This document shows positions 42,777 to 55,200 of a DNA stretch of 64,000 nucleotides, piece after piece. Origin of the DNA: Pelecanus crispus (taxonomy: Eukaryota; Chordata; Aves; Pelecaniformes; Pelecanidae). Location of the stretch: NCBI RefSeq assembly GCF_030463565.1, contig NC_134662.1, positions 3,100,001-3,164,000 on the forward strand. The letters run 5' to 3'. The stretch's first letter is position 1. The number at the start of each line of letters is the position of its first letter. The position numbers and the translations under genes are program-made. The notes under the pieces were generated by a model that did no database searches, was not told the DNA's origin, and saw nothing but the letters and a program-made list of their open reading frames with translations.

Positions 42777-42905
42777 TACAGATGCACTGCTTTATATATT
42801 CTTCTATATATGTATAACTGTGTATATATTTTTTTTAATATATATACACACATTTATAAATCTATAGAGATTAAAAAAACATAGCCATAAAAACATAGAT
42901 ATAAA
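42777..42905. repeat. AT-rich microsatellite, downstream half
   Basis: TATATATTCTTCTATATATG, a TATATATTTTTTTTAATATA stretch and ACACACATTTATAAATCTAT words make up a mixed TA/CA-rich low-complexity tract that continues the one at 42461-42646. Confidence 0.75.
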
Positions 42906-45900
42906 ATGGCCGGGCTGGGGTTCCCCACTTTACCATGTCTGGGGTGGGCAGAAACTTCAAGAGGGCAGAGGGGTACCAAAAGGGTGGGGAGCATGGAGAA
43001 GTCAGAGCATGCCCAAGGGCTACAGACCCCTCCAAGGAAGCCACCACGGGGCCCCCAGCACAAATCCTGTCACATGCAAAGATGAGCTCCCGCATCCGAG
43101 CCCAGCCCAGCAGGATGACAGGAGCACTGGGGCAGACTTTGGGCTTTGCACGGGGCTGCATGACACAGGCAACACTGCCTGCAAACGTGGGAAACCAGAA
43201 CAAAACGCCAACTTCAGAAGAACATGTGTGTGGGCACAATAAGGGAAAGACCTGAAGGGGATCCCCCAAAAGATGACATGAACCAGAAGAATGGGCCAAT
43301 GGGCCCGTGAACCACAATGGGATTTTGAGGTCAGCGTCGCACAGAGATGGCGGGTGGGGGAGCTCCCTTTCTCTGTGGTTGTGGGGCATCTGACAGCTAC
43401 CTGTAAACCATTCTGGTGTGCAGGCTGGTGCTATATGTGCTTCCTTCTCTTTTGGTTGATGACCTCATTGAGCGTCTCAAAACAGCTTATCTGTACTAAT
43501 TAATGGCCTTGTTTAGCTGTGTGTTTTGCCTCAGTGTCCTGTGAACAGTAGCCACAGCCTTCTCAGCACAGCTAGCTCCTGTATGACCACCACCCCTGAC
43601 TTCCGACAGTCTCTGTCATAGCTCCACCACCAGCACTTTTATCCTCAGCACCCTGCTGGCTTCTCCTCTGTACCAGATAAGAGTCATGGTCTTTCAGGTC
43701 CGCAACAGTCTGTTGCTTTTACTGAGCCACTCACTGTGGCAGAGCACAGGGCTGCTGTCTGTGCCCCAAAGTCCAGCTCTTGCTGCTTTTGCAGTCATCG
43801 GGACTGTCCACCAGGACAGTCTTGATTGCGTGCTTGGTCTCCGCCGCTTATTTGCAACGCTGACCTAAGGACAAGGAAACCTATACAGCACCAACCTGCA
43901 CCCCGCCATGGTCTTAGAGGTAGCTGCAAGATCCCTCACAACAACAGGATTTCCAGCAGAAGCTGGTGGGTGCAGCACATGTCACCTCCTATCTTGTGTA
44001 TCAAAGGTACCCATACTATTGATGGACATGCTATGAAAATACAGAGGGAAGCAATGCCTCCCTGCAATCAGAGGTGAAAACAGATGTCCGCAGACCCCCT
44101 CCCTCCTGTAGCCAGTGCCTCTCTCTCACAGCCCGAGTCAGGTTCCTCCTCCAATAGCTATCGAAAAAGGAAAGGACTGTTGCAACTCACCTCCAGGCTT
44201 GGTCCTGGTGAGAAAGTGTGCCATGAAGGTGAGCACTGAAGTGGATGACACAACCAGGAAAAGAGGAGAAGAAAGGAGAGTGCAGATGCAGGGAGGGATC
44301 GGCGGCGTGTTCCAGGTGTTCCTCTGTGTCTTGAGCTGTGCGTGCCAGTTGCTACCACCAGAAACACGTCACCCAATAATAAAAGCTGTAATAAAGCCAG
44401 GACAGATTCCTCTTTGACAAATCAAGGAACGGTTACATAAAGCAGCCCAGACGTTGTTTGTGGTTGAAGCATACCTTATCATTGAAAGCACCTGTGCACA
44501 TGCACTAGTCTGCTTCCTTTGCCAGTCTCAACCCACAGGATTGGCTCGTGATATGCTTTCTTCTCCACCTTGTGTCACAGGAGGACAGCTCTGTTTGGAA
44601 GGACAGGCAAAGTTGGCATGGGTTGGAGGTGTAGGCATCAGGTCTGCAAGTCCCCCTGCCAGCTAATGGGCTTCATGGCGCAGCTGTCTCTATCCCCATG
44701 CCAGGCCACATCTCCTTGTCACCTTTCCAGGATCTCGAGCTAAAGCGCGTCTTGGGACTGGTGACTTCAGCAATCACCATGAGCTTCAGAGTAGACAGCG
44801 CTTGAGAAAGACTGTCTGGGGAAGCCCTCCCATGTCCAGCACTGCAGACCGTGCTTTGGAGCGTCTCCAGCCCAGGTGAATAGGCATTGTACATCACGGT
44901 CTGTGGACGTGGAGAGGTTGTTTGTTTGCTATGGCCAGAGTGATTTGATCTTGCATCAAGCTTGGCTGCACTTGGCTGGGATATAAAAAAGCCATTATGT
45001 GTTATTATCAGTCTTAAGTATATTCAGCTGTAAATATGGATTGTTGGTCTGGAATTAAATTCACAGAAAGAGTTTTAATGCAGGTTTGGAGTGGTTTGGG
45101 TGGGCAAGGGGGTTGCAAATGGACAATACTGGGTGGAAGATTTTTACATTTCCAGGCCTTCTACCAGCAGGTGTGTGTTTCCTGGGACAGAGTTGGAGGT
45201 CACCTGAAGTGTATCCAGGTGCCTCCTGCAGACTTGGGAGCACTCCAGCACAGGTGAGAGCAAAGAATATACCATGGCATGAGGGATGGGGGCCATAACT
45301 CATGGTTTGCTCACCCCAGGGTGACCCAGGCAGCCTGAGGTCTCATGGCTCCTCACCTGGGCCTGAGAAGGTACCAGCAATTCAGCTGCTCTGCTTAGAA
45401 ATTCTACACTTGAGCAACTGTGACTTCTTGCCCTTTCCCCATGGCACAGGCTACACCTATACTAGTAACTTAAACAACACGAGGGCATAGGCTCTGGATT
45501 TAATTCACCTAAAGGCTGAAATTTGGCATGGTCCATGGCCCCGCTTTCACATGATCCAGCTAGTGCTATGCCAAATGTGACCCAGGTGCAATTTGGGAGT
45601 TACCAGGGCAAGCAACCATTCCCTACAGGTAGTCTGCATGTGGTCGCTCCTTGGTGGCAAAAGGATTGCTCTAACATGAACATGGCCCAGCCACACTGCT
45701 TAGCCCCAGGAGAACAGACTTGTCCTACAGGGGTAGATGCAGTCATGAGGTTCAGGCATTAGCTGGCTTTCTCGCTGAGGGTCCATGAGCTCTGCAGCCA
45801 GCAGCACAAATTAAGACCCTGCATGCCCAGATGTCCCCAGATGCAATTTTTATCAAGGCTGTAGAGGAGAAAGATTTGAGTTTTGCAGCACCATGGGAAG

Positions 45901-48900
45901 CCCTGAGTTGAAGGATCCTGCAGCACCAGATAAGAGGCTTCAGGGAGGTGGAAAATTCAGGGCTTTTGTACCCCTGAGAACCAAGACTACAAGGAACCTA
46001 AGCTCAGCAGGGGTAATTAATGTAAATGAAACAAATGAGCAAGTGTGGGGAAGCCATGAAAAACAGTCACAAAGCTATGGATTGAGAATTGTTGCAAGTG
46101 GCACACGTGACATGAGGTGACAGATCACTTAGTCCAGAAAGTGATGCGAGATTGTAGCACAGACAGAACAAAAAGGCCATTCAGGTAATAGACTTGGCAG
46201 GACCAAACGCAGCTGACATGAAGACTTATTGTTATATGATGAATAGTCTCAGCAATCCCTACATCTGAAGACAAATAATGCTGTGTTTTGGAGAAGCTTC
46301 CTGGTTAGTGCCCTTGCTGTCCCAACAAGTGATGGCGGAGCTTCAGATGCTGAGCTCTCGCCCAGGTGAGCACAGGGAAATGCAAGGGCTGAACTCCCTG
46401 TGCCAACGGGGCAAACATCGCTCACCCAGGGATGCTAACAGGTGAACAGCTGAGACCATTTACCTTCAAAGAGGTCACCAAATGCAGTTAGTCCACAATG
46501 GATAACCATAACGATGGATTTGCAAACACACTGGATTTGTCTACATTACTAAGTAAATGGGCCAGAGACTAGTTTTTGTCCCTGAGGCCAAGTGACCCAG
46601 CTTGACTCCCATCCCTGCTGCTTCTCAGTCAACTGCAGCCACATCCAGGATTTTTGCTGGGCATGGTCTCTGCCCTGAGCTATCCTTGGACCATGTTTAG
46701 ATGCTGTTTGAAGGGCGCTGTTTGGCATGGGCTAAAATTATGCCAGGGTGCGTGCAGTACAGATGATAAGGGATGGTGTTTAGACCTGTGACCTAGCTCC
46801 ATTTAGTTTCCCATTGCATGGGTAGCATGGGAGGAAAAGCCATAGACCAGGGCTACAGCTGAGGGGTTGAGTTCTTGGAAGTATTTATCAAATCAGACAC
46901 CTTGTCCCAAGAAAAGACAGAGACTCCAAGAGGACACAGCCCCATCAGCAATATATCTCTGCTAGTATCAAGACATTTAATGTTTGCATTAAAATTAACT
47001 GGAAAAAGGCCTCTCTGTACCTCCAATTCCTTTGAAAAGCTTCTGCAGCATCTACAAGGGAACAATGCTACATTTCCCTGCTCCAGTTGCTTTGGGCAGA
47101 CTGCAAAGAGTAAGAACAGGGCAAAGCAGCGGGAGGAATGCAAAATTCCTTTGCAAAGACTCACCAGGGAGCTCTGCCCAGGGCATTCACAGCTGCAGTC
47201 TCCAATTGCTCCCTGCTCATCTCTTGGAGAACATTTTGTTGAGGTGAGGCTTTCCAGGAACAAAGATGTTATGGGAGATGATCGTCAAAAGGCAAATACC
47301 AGCACGGATCCAGTGGTAGTCCTAAACATGCTGCTGAGCTTCAGTGAGTAGGATGGGTAGGTCTTGTCCAAACACGATGACTGTTGATATTCCCCTCCAT
47401 CACCCTCAGCCTTTTTGCCTGCACAGACATAAAAGAAGTGTCAATAGGCACTCTCACCCTGCCAAATTTCTCTTGTGGGTTTCCAGCGTAAGGGAGGAAG
47501 ACAAGGGAGGAGGATCAGGGAGAAGGGAAGGACCCAACCCCAAATATACAACAGGTCCTAAGATGCTGAACATGTTGTTTGTGCCTCACTGTATAACCAT
47601 GTGCCCTGGTTGGCATCCAGCAATGGCTTTCTGATCTTCTAGGCTAGACCCACCTTATGGCCCAGCCCAGGAACAGCAGAGTAGAAAGATGCAGCCACCA
47701 AGAACAAATTTAGCAATGCCTGATACCGAGCTCTTTAATGTCAGCAGGGAAACTGGGATGGGAGCGTGAGGTTGGCAGCCAGCCCTGAACACCAGCAATC
47801 CCCCAAGCCCTGCATCCCCTTAGCCATCTGCCTCCCTGGGTGGGCCAAACCTCATTTACCACTGTCTCTCCCTGGACTGCCCCATGGTTTTGCTCTATCT
47901 GTACTATATCACCCGTCCTGTGCATTCGCCAGGACCACAGCTCCTCCCAGAGAGCACCACCACCCTTTGGCATGGGTCCGACTCCTTGAAGGAGCCCAGG
48001 CCAGGCAGCCCCGCTGCTGCTCCCCACAGGCTCCAGCCTCCAGGAGAGTGGCAGGGAGTGGTGCAGGAAGGTTGTGAACTCTTTATATTCCCAAGAACAT
48101 GCTATTTCCTTCTAGAGAAAAAAAAAAAAACCACCACAATTGTTTGTGCTGCACCCAGAGCTGAACCATGCCAGAGGGATGCCAGTGCTAATGGCCCTGC
48201 TTGCCCAGGCCATGTTCACACACAGCACTGAAAGGCTCCAACGTTCTTCTGGGGAGGAATCAAGTTATTTTTTTCCCCATCAGCTTTGGGAATTAGAGAT
48301 GCTGTTTGTCTCCAGCATGCCCAAATGCATCTGTAAATTCAGCAAAAAACTGTGTTTCCTGTGACAATTTATGCTCCCTTCCCTGATTCAGTAACAGCCC
48401 AACACATGGTGTGCTGCTCCCCCCGAGCTGTCCCCATCCTGCCCGTTCCTTGAAATCATCAAGTGTCTTTCCCAGGTCAAGAGCCAAGATCCTACATTTC
48501 TCAGCATTTAGTAATCAGCATGCGATGGCGTCAGGGTAGGATTTCAGCAACTGCAAATAGTAACACCTCCAAAATCCATCTCGGTACAAACAATCCAAAT
48601 AGGCAGACCCGGATACTTAAGTAGAACAAAAGCTATGTGGGAACATAGAAATATCCCTGGTGGTGAGGGAGGGCCTGATTTTTAAAAGTGATCATTCCTC
48701 GCGCACATGCAATCTGAATGCTGCCAACAGGCAGCTTTCTGGTTTAGAAACGTTTCTTCCATCTCACACGAACCCATCCCATGTCAGGCTTGGAGAGAGG
48801 AGAGGAAAGAGGGAGCAACCGTACTCTTGGCTCTGGGAATTTGCTTTTCTTGACTTTGCAGAACTAGGTGGTGAGGTCAATTTTGCCTCCTCCCTTGAAG

Positions 48901-51900
48901 ACTTTTCCCACCTGTGCCTGGATATCCCTGATGGCTTTTGAACTAAGGGACAATCGCTGTGAGATTTGTTAGGGCTCATGGAGTCCCAACAGCTGCCTCA
49001 GTCACAGTGTTCTCCCCAGTCTATGCCCAGGATCTGTGTGCTGAATGCTACCATGAATCTGCTGACTAGAGGTCAGCCCACTGCCAACAGCTTCACCGCT
49101 TCCAATGAGTTTCATTACCTCTACACTTCTGTTCCCATTCCCAGCCCAAGCTGAACTCCCAGCATCCTATGAGGATATGGATTGAAAAGGGGGTACTACA
49201 AAGTTATATCCACAGCTGCACAGCAGCCCGGGAGCAGAGGGCTCTTTTTGCTGAAGATGTTATGAATAAACCATCATCAAATTTGGAATCCCGCTGCCTC
49301 ATTGTTTAGTTTGGTTCCGGTTTGCTTTTTGCCGCATTTCCAAAAGAAATGCAGTCTGTGACAGTGCTGCAGTTTGATATTTTGCCTACCCAACATCCAC
49401 ATACCTGCTGGTCCCCTGTGTCCTGTGTGCCTGCCTTCCCAGGGAGTCACCGTCTCTCCTCAGATGTGAAAAGTCCTGCAGGAATCTCACCACTGCTATA
49501 TCTTCACTTTCATCTTCACTTCTTCCCTGCCTTTTTTTACATCCAACACAGAGGCTCTCCAAGATGGTTTCCACTGGAGAAAACAAGATTTGACCACCTC
49601 TGTGTTCAAAGTTATGCTCAACATCTGGGGAAGGCTCAGGGGAGTTCGCAAGACAACGGCTATTTCATAGGTTTATACTTTTTAAGACCAGGAAAGACTG
49701 TTCCACCCTCCAGCTGGGGCTGGAAGAACATCATCCACACAGGGACCAGCTGGCTAAAACACACCACCCCAGGAGGTATCAAGGTAGATTTGGAAGCTTT
49801 TGTCTGGCTCTAAAATTCAGCAGGTGAAGATCTAAGCTCTTTTTTTCTCTCTGAAATCCTTCCGCACCCACTGGTCTCATCTCACAACATTAGGAACATG
49901 CTATAACCCAGCCACGAGCATGGATGGCAAAACAGAGCATGTCAGGGCATTTCAGAGGCAGCTCCAATGCTACCCGTAGCCCTGCCATCGCCCCAAGCCT
50001 CCACTTCAAAACAGAAGGTAGATAAGATATGGCCTGCTAATGGCTTTCCATATAAATATTAGGACCTTCCCTCTCAACCAGTTTACTCTGTGCACTGACC
50101 CCCTCGCCGGGGTCGCAGGGAATGGGAAACTGTGGGGGGTCCCCAAGTTTTATAAATGAGAGGGTTTCCCTGTATAGACACGTACCATGAGGCACCCGGG
50201 AGCCAAAGACACTGATTAATGGTACCAAGAATGTCTGTTGTAGGGGAGAAGCGTCAGAGCAGTGCTGGGGAGGGATTACCGAGAGATTTAGCAGTTCAGG
50301 TGGATTAAGGGTGATTTGTCAGTTGTCTGCTGTGGGTCTCCACAAGAAAAAGAAGAAATTTAAAAATGGCCAAGGGCTGAAAATCATTTAGCATGACAGC
50401 AGGAGGCAAAAACGCAGTCATTCCCTTTGGGTTTGATGAAGCTGAGGTTCAAATGTGGGTCCAGGTACCTAATACGGGCTGATGGGTGGATGCACAGTTG
50501 GTCTGAGCAGTGGGCGAGGCAGAGGTTACCTCCAGCAGCAACTTGCCATCTCCTCCCCTGCACCACGTGCAGCTCCCCTTGGTTCCCTGAGCCCCTTCAC
50601 GGCCAGTGGCTCAGCTATAGCCACTGTGTGGGCAGGACCCTCGTGTCTCAGGGGCTGCGATGACAAGTCGCAACTCCCCACGCGTGAGATAACAACCCAA
50701 AACAGAGAAGAGGAAGATTGGGTCTTACCAGACGCTGGCCACACCCTCGCAAAGCATCCTTTGGAAAGCCTGAGCTGCACCCCGGAGACAGCCCGCTTGC
50801 AGCTGATTCCAGGTCTCCAGCTGCACACTTTGGTTGCCAGAAGAAAGCAGACTTGGGCAGTGACCCCCTGTATGCACAGCATCTATTTTTTTCCATGAAA
50901 AGGCAAAGGGAGGGTCTAGAAGGAGAAAATGGAATAGACAAGTAGCTAGAAATGCAAATAATAAAATTGTAATGAAGATCATGCTAGCAACACATCTCTG
51001 GTTTCAGAGGAAGTCTAGATAAACAAATAAAGGTACAGTTGAAGAACCACAGGTCTCAGATTGTAAAGAGTAACGCAGGACACACCGCTCTATAATTTGA
51101 CTCTTGCAGAGGGGACCATTTTGGAGTTCCCCAAGCATTCTTGACTCAAGTTATTTCCTCGAGCCTTCCCTAAGGATGGGGCAGACGTGGAAGAGCCAAT
51201 GAGGCAGTGAACCGCCCTTCCCCAGCTAATGAAAACCGGCACCCGGCAAGGGTTTGTCAGGAAAGCACAAAGCAAACCCCGACAGAATGGGAGCAATTCG
51301 GGGAGCTGGGGCTGGGCAGGCACACTCCCACACCAGGACAGCACCCAGCTGCCATCTGCTCTGTGCAGCCTTGATTAAAACACCATTTCTCTACAGGGTT
51401 GACAAGTCCATGGTAACTCCAGGTGCGCACCATGGGCTCAGCCCCTAAAATCTTGCCCCAAACCAGCAGCAAGATCCACTGGGAGATGCCCTGGGAAGGC
51501 TTTGGCAGAGCCAAGGCTCAGCCGAGGTGTCTATCCCACTTCCTGAGATCTCACTTGGGGCCAGCCAAGGGGGCTCTGTTTCATTTATTTCAAAATGCTT
51601 CATTTTGGGCTGCAGCAGATTAGGCTGGTTTTCTGTTTATTTTTGTATTTACTATGCTGTCCTCAGGTTTCTAAACAGAAGTCACTTCCAGCCCCAAAAT
51701 GGAAAATGTTTCTCTTGCAAATGGAAAATGCAAACATTTCCATTGTGGCCATGCAGGTTTTTTTTCCTCCCCACCCCGCTAAAATCTTACTGCATTGAGA
51801 AATCCATCTGCAATGACGCTTGGCTGCAAAAAAGGGTTCAGATCAGCCAACACCTTTGCGAAGCTGCTCCCAAGGTGTTCCAAGGTGCCTGCTCCCAAGA

Positions 51901-51989
51901 TGACCACCTTTTTGCAGAGCCTGAGGGAAACACCCTGCTTGTGGTGCCCATCTCAGGTTTGTGCCAGGGATAGGACAAAATTACAGGCT
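42906..51989. other. Long stretch with no recognisable gene
   Basis: Both strands were read for known protein families and none was found. The longest open frames are 163 codons (49322-49813 +), 172 (42871-43389 -) and 158 (46875-47351 +), with no motif and no consistent splice borders. CpG is sparse. It is likely intergenic, or an intron of a gene lying beyond the window. Confidence 0.5.
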
Positions 51990-52254
51990 CAAGCTGTGCC
52001 AGGGGAGGTTTAGGTTGGAACTTAGGAAAAAATTCTTTATGGAAAGGGTGGTCAAGAATTGGAGCAGGCTGCCCAGAGAGGTGGTGGAGTCACCATCCCT
52101 GGAGGTGTTCAAAAACCGGGTAGACGTGGCACTTCGGGACATGGTTTAGTCTAGTCTACCCTTGATTGGTTTAGTGTGGACTTGGTAGTGTAGGTTAATG
52201 GTTGGACTGGATGATCTTAAAGGTCTTTTCCAACCTAAATGATTCTATGATTCT
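51990..52254 (+). mobile_element. CR1 LINE 3' tail, 5'-truncated (copy 5)
   Basis: The longest CR1 copy here, about 265 bases: 'gtgccaggggaggtttaggt', 'ggagcaggctgcccagagag', 'gtggtggagtcaccatccct', 'gggacatggtttagtctagt', 'ggttggactggatgatctta' and 'ttccaacctaaatgattcta'. Between the two GGTTTAGT words it carries an extra segment of about 27 bases (CTAGTCTACCCTTGATT...) that copy 2 also begins with. No protein-coding part remains. Confidence 0.94.
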
Positions 52255-55200
52255 AAAATTCAGGACACACGCAAGATCTAACAAGCAGCGCATTTTCCCT
52301 GCATTTGGCCGCTGTTGTTTGAGAGGGATAAATGGCCAAGAGGAAAAGCTATTTTAGCCATTAAAAATACAGGGCAGCCACCTCACTTATCTGCTTACAG
52401 GTCGACCAAACCACCCTCCTTTTCGATGCCTAATCTCCCACCGTCGATCTGAACCAAACTTCCCAGCCCAAGCGGGGCCCCGTTTGCACGCTCCTTCCTG
52501 AGGACCAGGCTCAGACCTGGCGGCAGCGTGGAAGGAGGCTCAGCTGGTTCCCATCCATGTCTTCCCAGCAGCTGCCCCCAATGAGCTCCAGATGCAGGAC
52601 TGGGTGTGCAAGGGTGCGAGGCGCTGTGCTAGAGGGAGAAGGCGGAGGCAGCCGAGGCTGCTGCTTTTATCTCCTTCGCTTTGTTTATGAAAAGAAAATT
52701 AATGCGTGGTTGCCAACAATTTACTCTGGCGAGGGAGCTCCTCCAGAAATACTTTTACTGCCATCACAGCAAGCGGACACGGCTCGCCTTCCATCAGCTT
52801 TCTCACCACCAGCCGGGGCTGCTGGTACCTGAGACCCAAGAGCGGCCGTTCATCGCTGGGGAAGCTGCTGCTTGAGCCCATCCCAGCCTCTCGCAGTGGG
52901 TCCCCATGGGTGGGTGGCCAAGCAGTCAGGAGCAGTTGCAAGGAGAGCAAAGCCCACTCTGCTCAATCCCCTTCCCCGAGGTTTCTCCTCCTCAGACACA
53001 GAGGGTCCAGCCGGCTTTGCCTTTGGGGTACCCCAAAGGCTGTGGCATCCCATGAGTGACATTCCGACTGGGATGCAAAGCCCTGTGATCCTCCAGGTGG
53101 GGAAGGTGGTTGTAAAATGAGCATGCTGGGCTGCAGGAGGCTTTTCCCTAAGAACCCGCATCACAGAACTCAAGAAGGCACCACTGCAGCAGACTTGGGG
53201 AAGAGGGATTCAAGATCTAGTGTTTTAGAGCAAAACTTCACCCTTCGAGTGCTTTGAACGGTACAGAAGGCAGGTGACAAGCAGTGCCCTCAGGCTGCAG
53301 AGTGTGCCCTTGGACAGGCAGCTCACCTGTGCTGCTGTGCTGCCCATGGACGTTGTGTTTCTTGAGAGCTCTGCTGGATTTGGGGCAGGATGGGAGTCCA
53401 AAAACTGGAAGAAGCTGAAGCCCCATTTCCCAGCAAGATGGGGTCGGTGCGTTTTCCCTCCCAGCGCTGTGTAGGCCTGCTGAAAGATAATTGGATTAAG
53501 AGCGAGCCAGCATCTGCTCAGGGTTATTTATTGCTTTTAAGAGGCGAGCTTTATTTGGAATTATTTTTATCTTATCTTATTTTTGGTGCCTCTGTTGGGG
53601 CTGAGTTATGGAAATGTCCTGGATGCACCGGCATCCCCTCTGCATGGTGCCAAACACTTGCCAGGCAAAGGCAGCCCTGTGTTAGCCCTGCAGAGACTTT
53701 GGCAGGAGCCTCCCTGCTCTACAGCTGACACAAGCATCCTCCCGCGCTCCCCAAGCTGGACCACCGAGCTGTTTGCCAGCGTCACAGTTTATTGCCCTCC
53801 CCAGGGAAGGTGGCATGGGGTGAGGTGCCCCATGGGGGATGCTCTGCAGCCCTGCAAGCCACCCGTCGCACCTCCCTTCCTGCCAGCGAGGGTTTGCAGG
53901 AGGGATTCCTCTAGCTCCATGCACCCATCCTGCTGATGTTTCGGATGATTTTGGCGTTCTCCAAAGCGGCTGCCACTGCTTTACAGGCTTGTTTGGGAGC
54001 TGTTTTTCTACAGAATAAAATGAAATCACAGCTGGATTGAGGCCAAATGGTAGGAGCTTCCAGCCAGGGCAGAGGGCTGTGTGCATCACAGCATTTGGCC
54101 CCAGCTCCTGCTGTCATTTCCTTTCCACTAGCTTGAAAACCCAGCACTGGTTGGAGGAGGACCATGAGGATCCCTGCAGATGCCCCAGCACTTCCCATGT
54201 GCCCACAGGGCTGGGAGGCGGGGGGGCGGTCAGGGCTGTGATTTAGGAGGTGGATTGGTGAGGGGCAATACCAATACCTGGGCTGGATGTTTCTTGTGCC
54301 AGAGCCTCGGTGGACAAATCCCAGCCCTCCGCGCTCCCATGGCAGCACAGCACCAGTGATGCCCAGATGCTGCTGGAGCTAGAAGAAAGAAAAGACCTAC
54401 CTGTGATTCTCCCTCCTCCAGCCAACGCTCCGCTTTCACGGCCAGAAAGTCCCATTTCCTCCAAATTTTCCCCTCCAGGACCCTCCAGTGGCTGGACCAA
54501 AGGCAGCGGCTCAACAGGACTGGGGCTGGACCGGGACTGCTCCCAGCCCAGTCAAAAGCCATGGTCACATCCGTGCGCTGCGGCCATGTAAAGGGAAGGG
54601 GAAGAAAACGCAGCTGGGACCAGGCAGGGATGAGCAGGGTGGTTTGTGCCCGCAGGATTTGCTTTGCGGGTGTGCAGGCGGGTGTGCGTTGGCAGCTGCA
54701 TTGGAGGCAACGTGTGTGCGCATACACGGTTAGGAACAGGCTGCCCACACTGGTGTGCACACGTGTGCGGGTTGCACACGTACGTATGCGCTTCCCCAGA
54801 CCTGACATCTGAAATCCTACCTGTGATACCTGCAGCTCACCAGCCCTCCTTCTCCCAGCCCTGCCCTGGAAGCCACCCAAACCAGCACTGACATGTTTAG
54901 GATGTTTTGCTCCTCCGTCAGCTCCAACAGGCCATGCTGCCCTGTGGCAGTCCGTCTCCGCAGCGAAGCTTCCCCGTCTCATCTCAGCTGCTCTCCCGCA
55001 GCTCGTGTTCAGCTTCTGATGACCCAGCTTCAATGGCGTGACCTGCAGCTTTGATTTTGTTGTGCATATGTCTTCCAGGGGGAAAATTCATGAGGTTTTT
55101 GACCTGTTTAAAAAAAAAAGAGAGATTTAATTAAAGTGTCACCTTGCTGCCAGGCTCCTTAGTTAAAGTTTCAACTGTACCTGCACACATGGGTCTGAAT

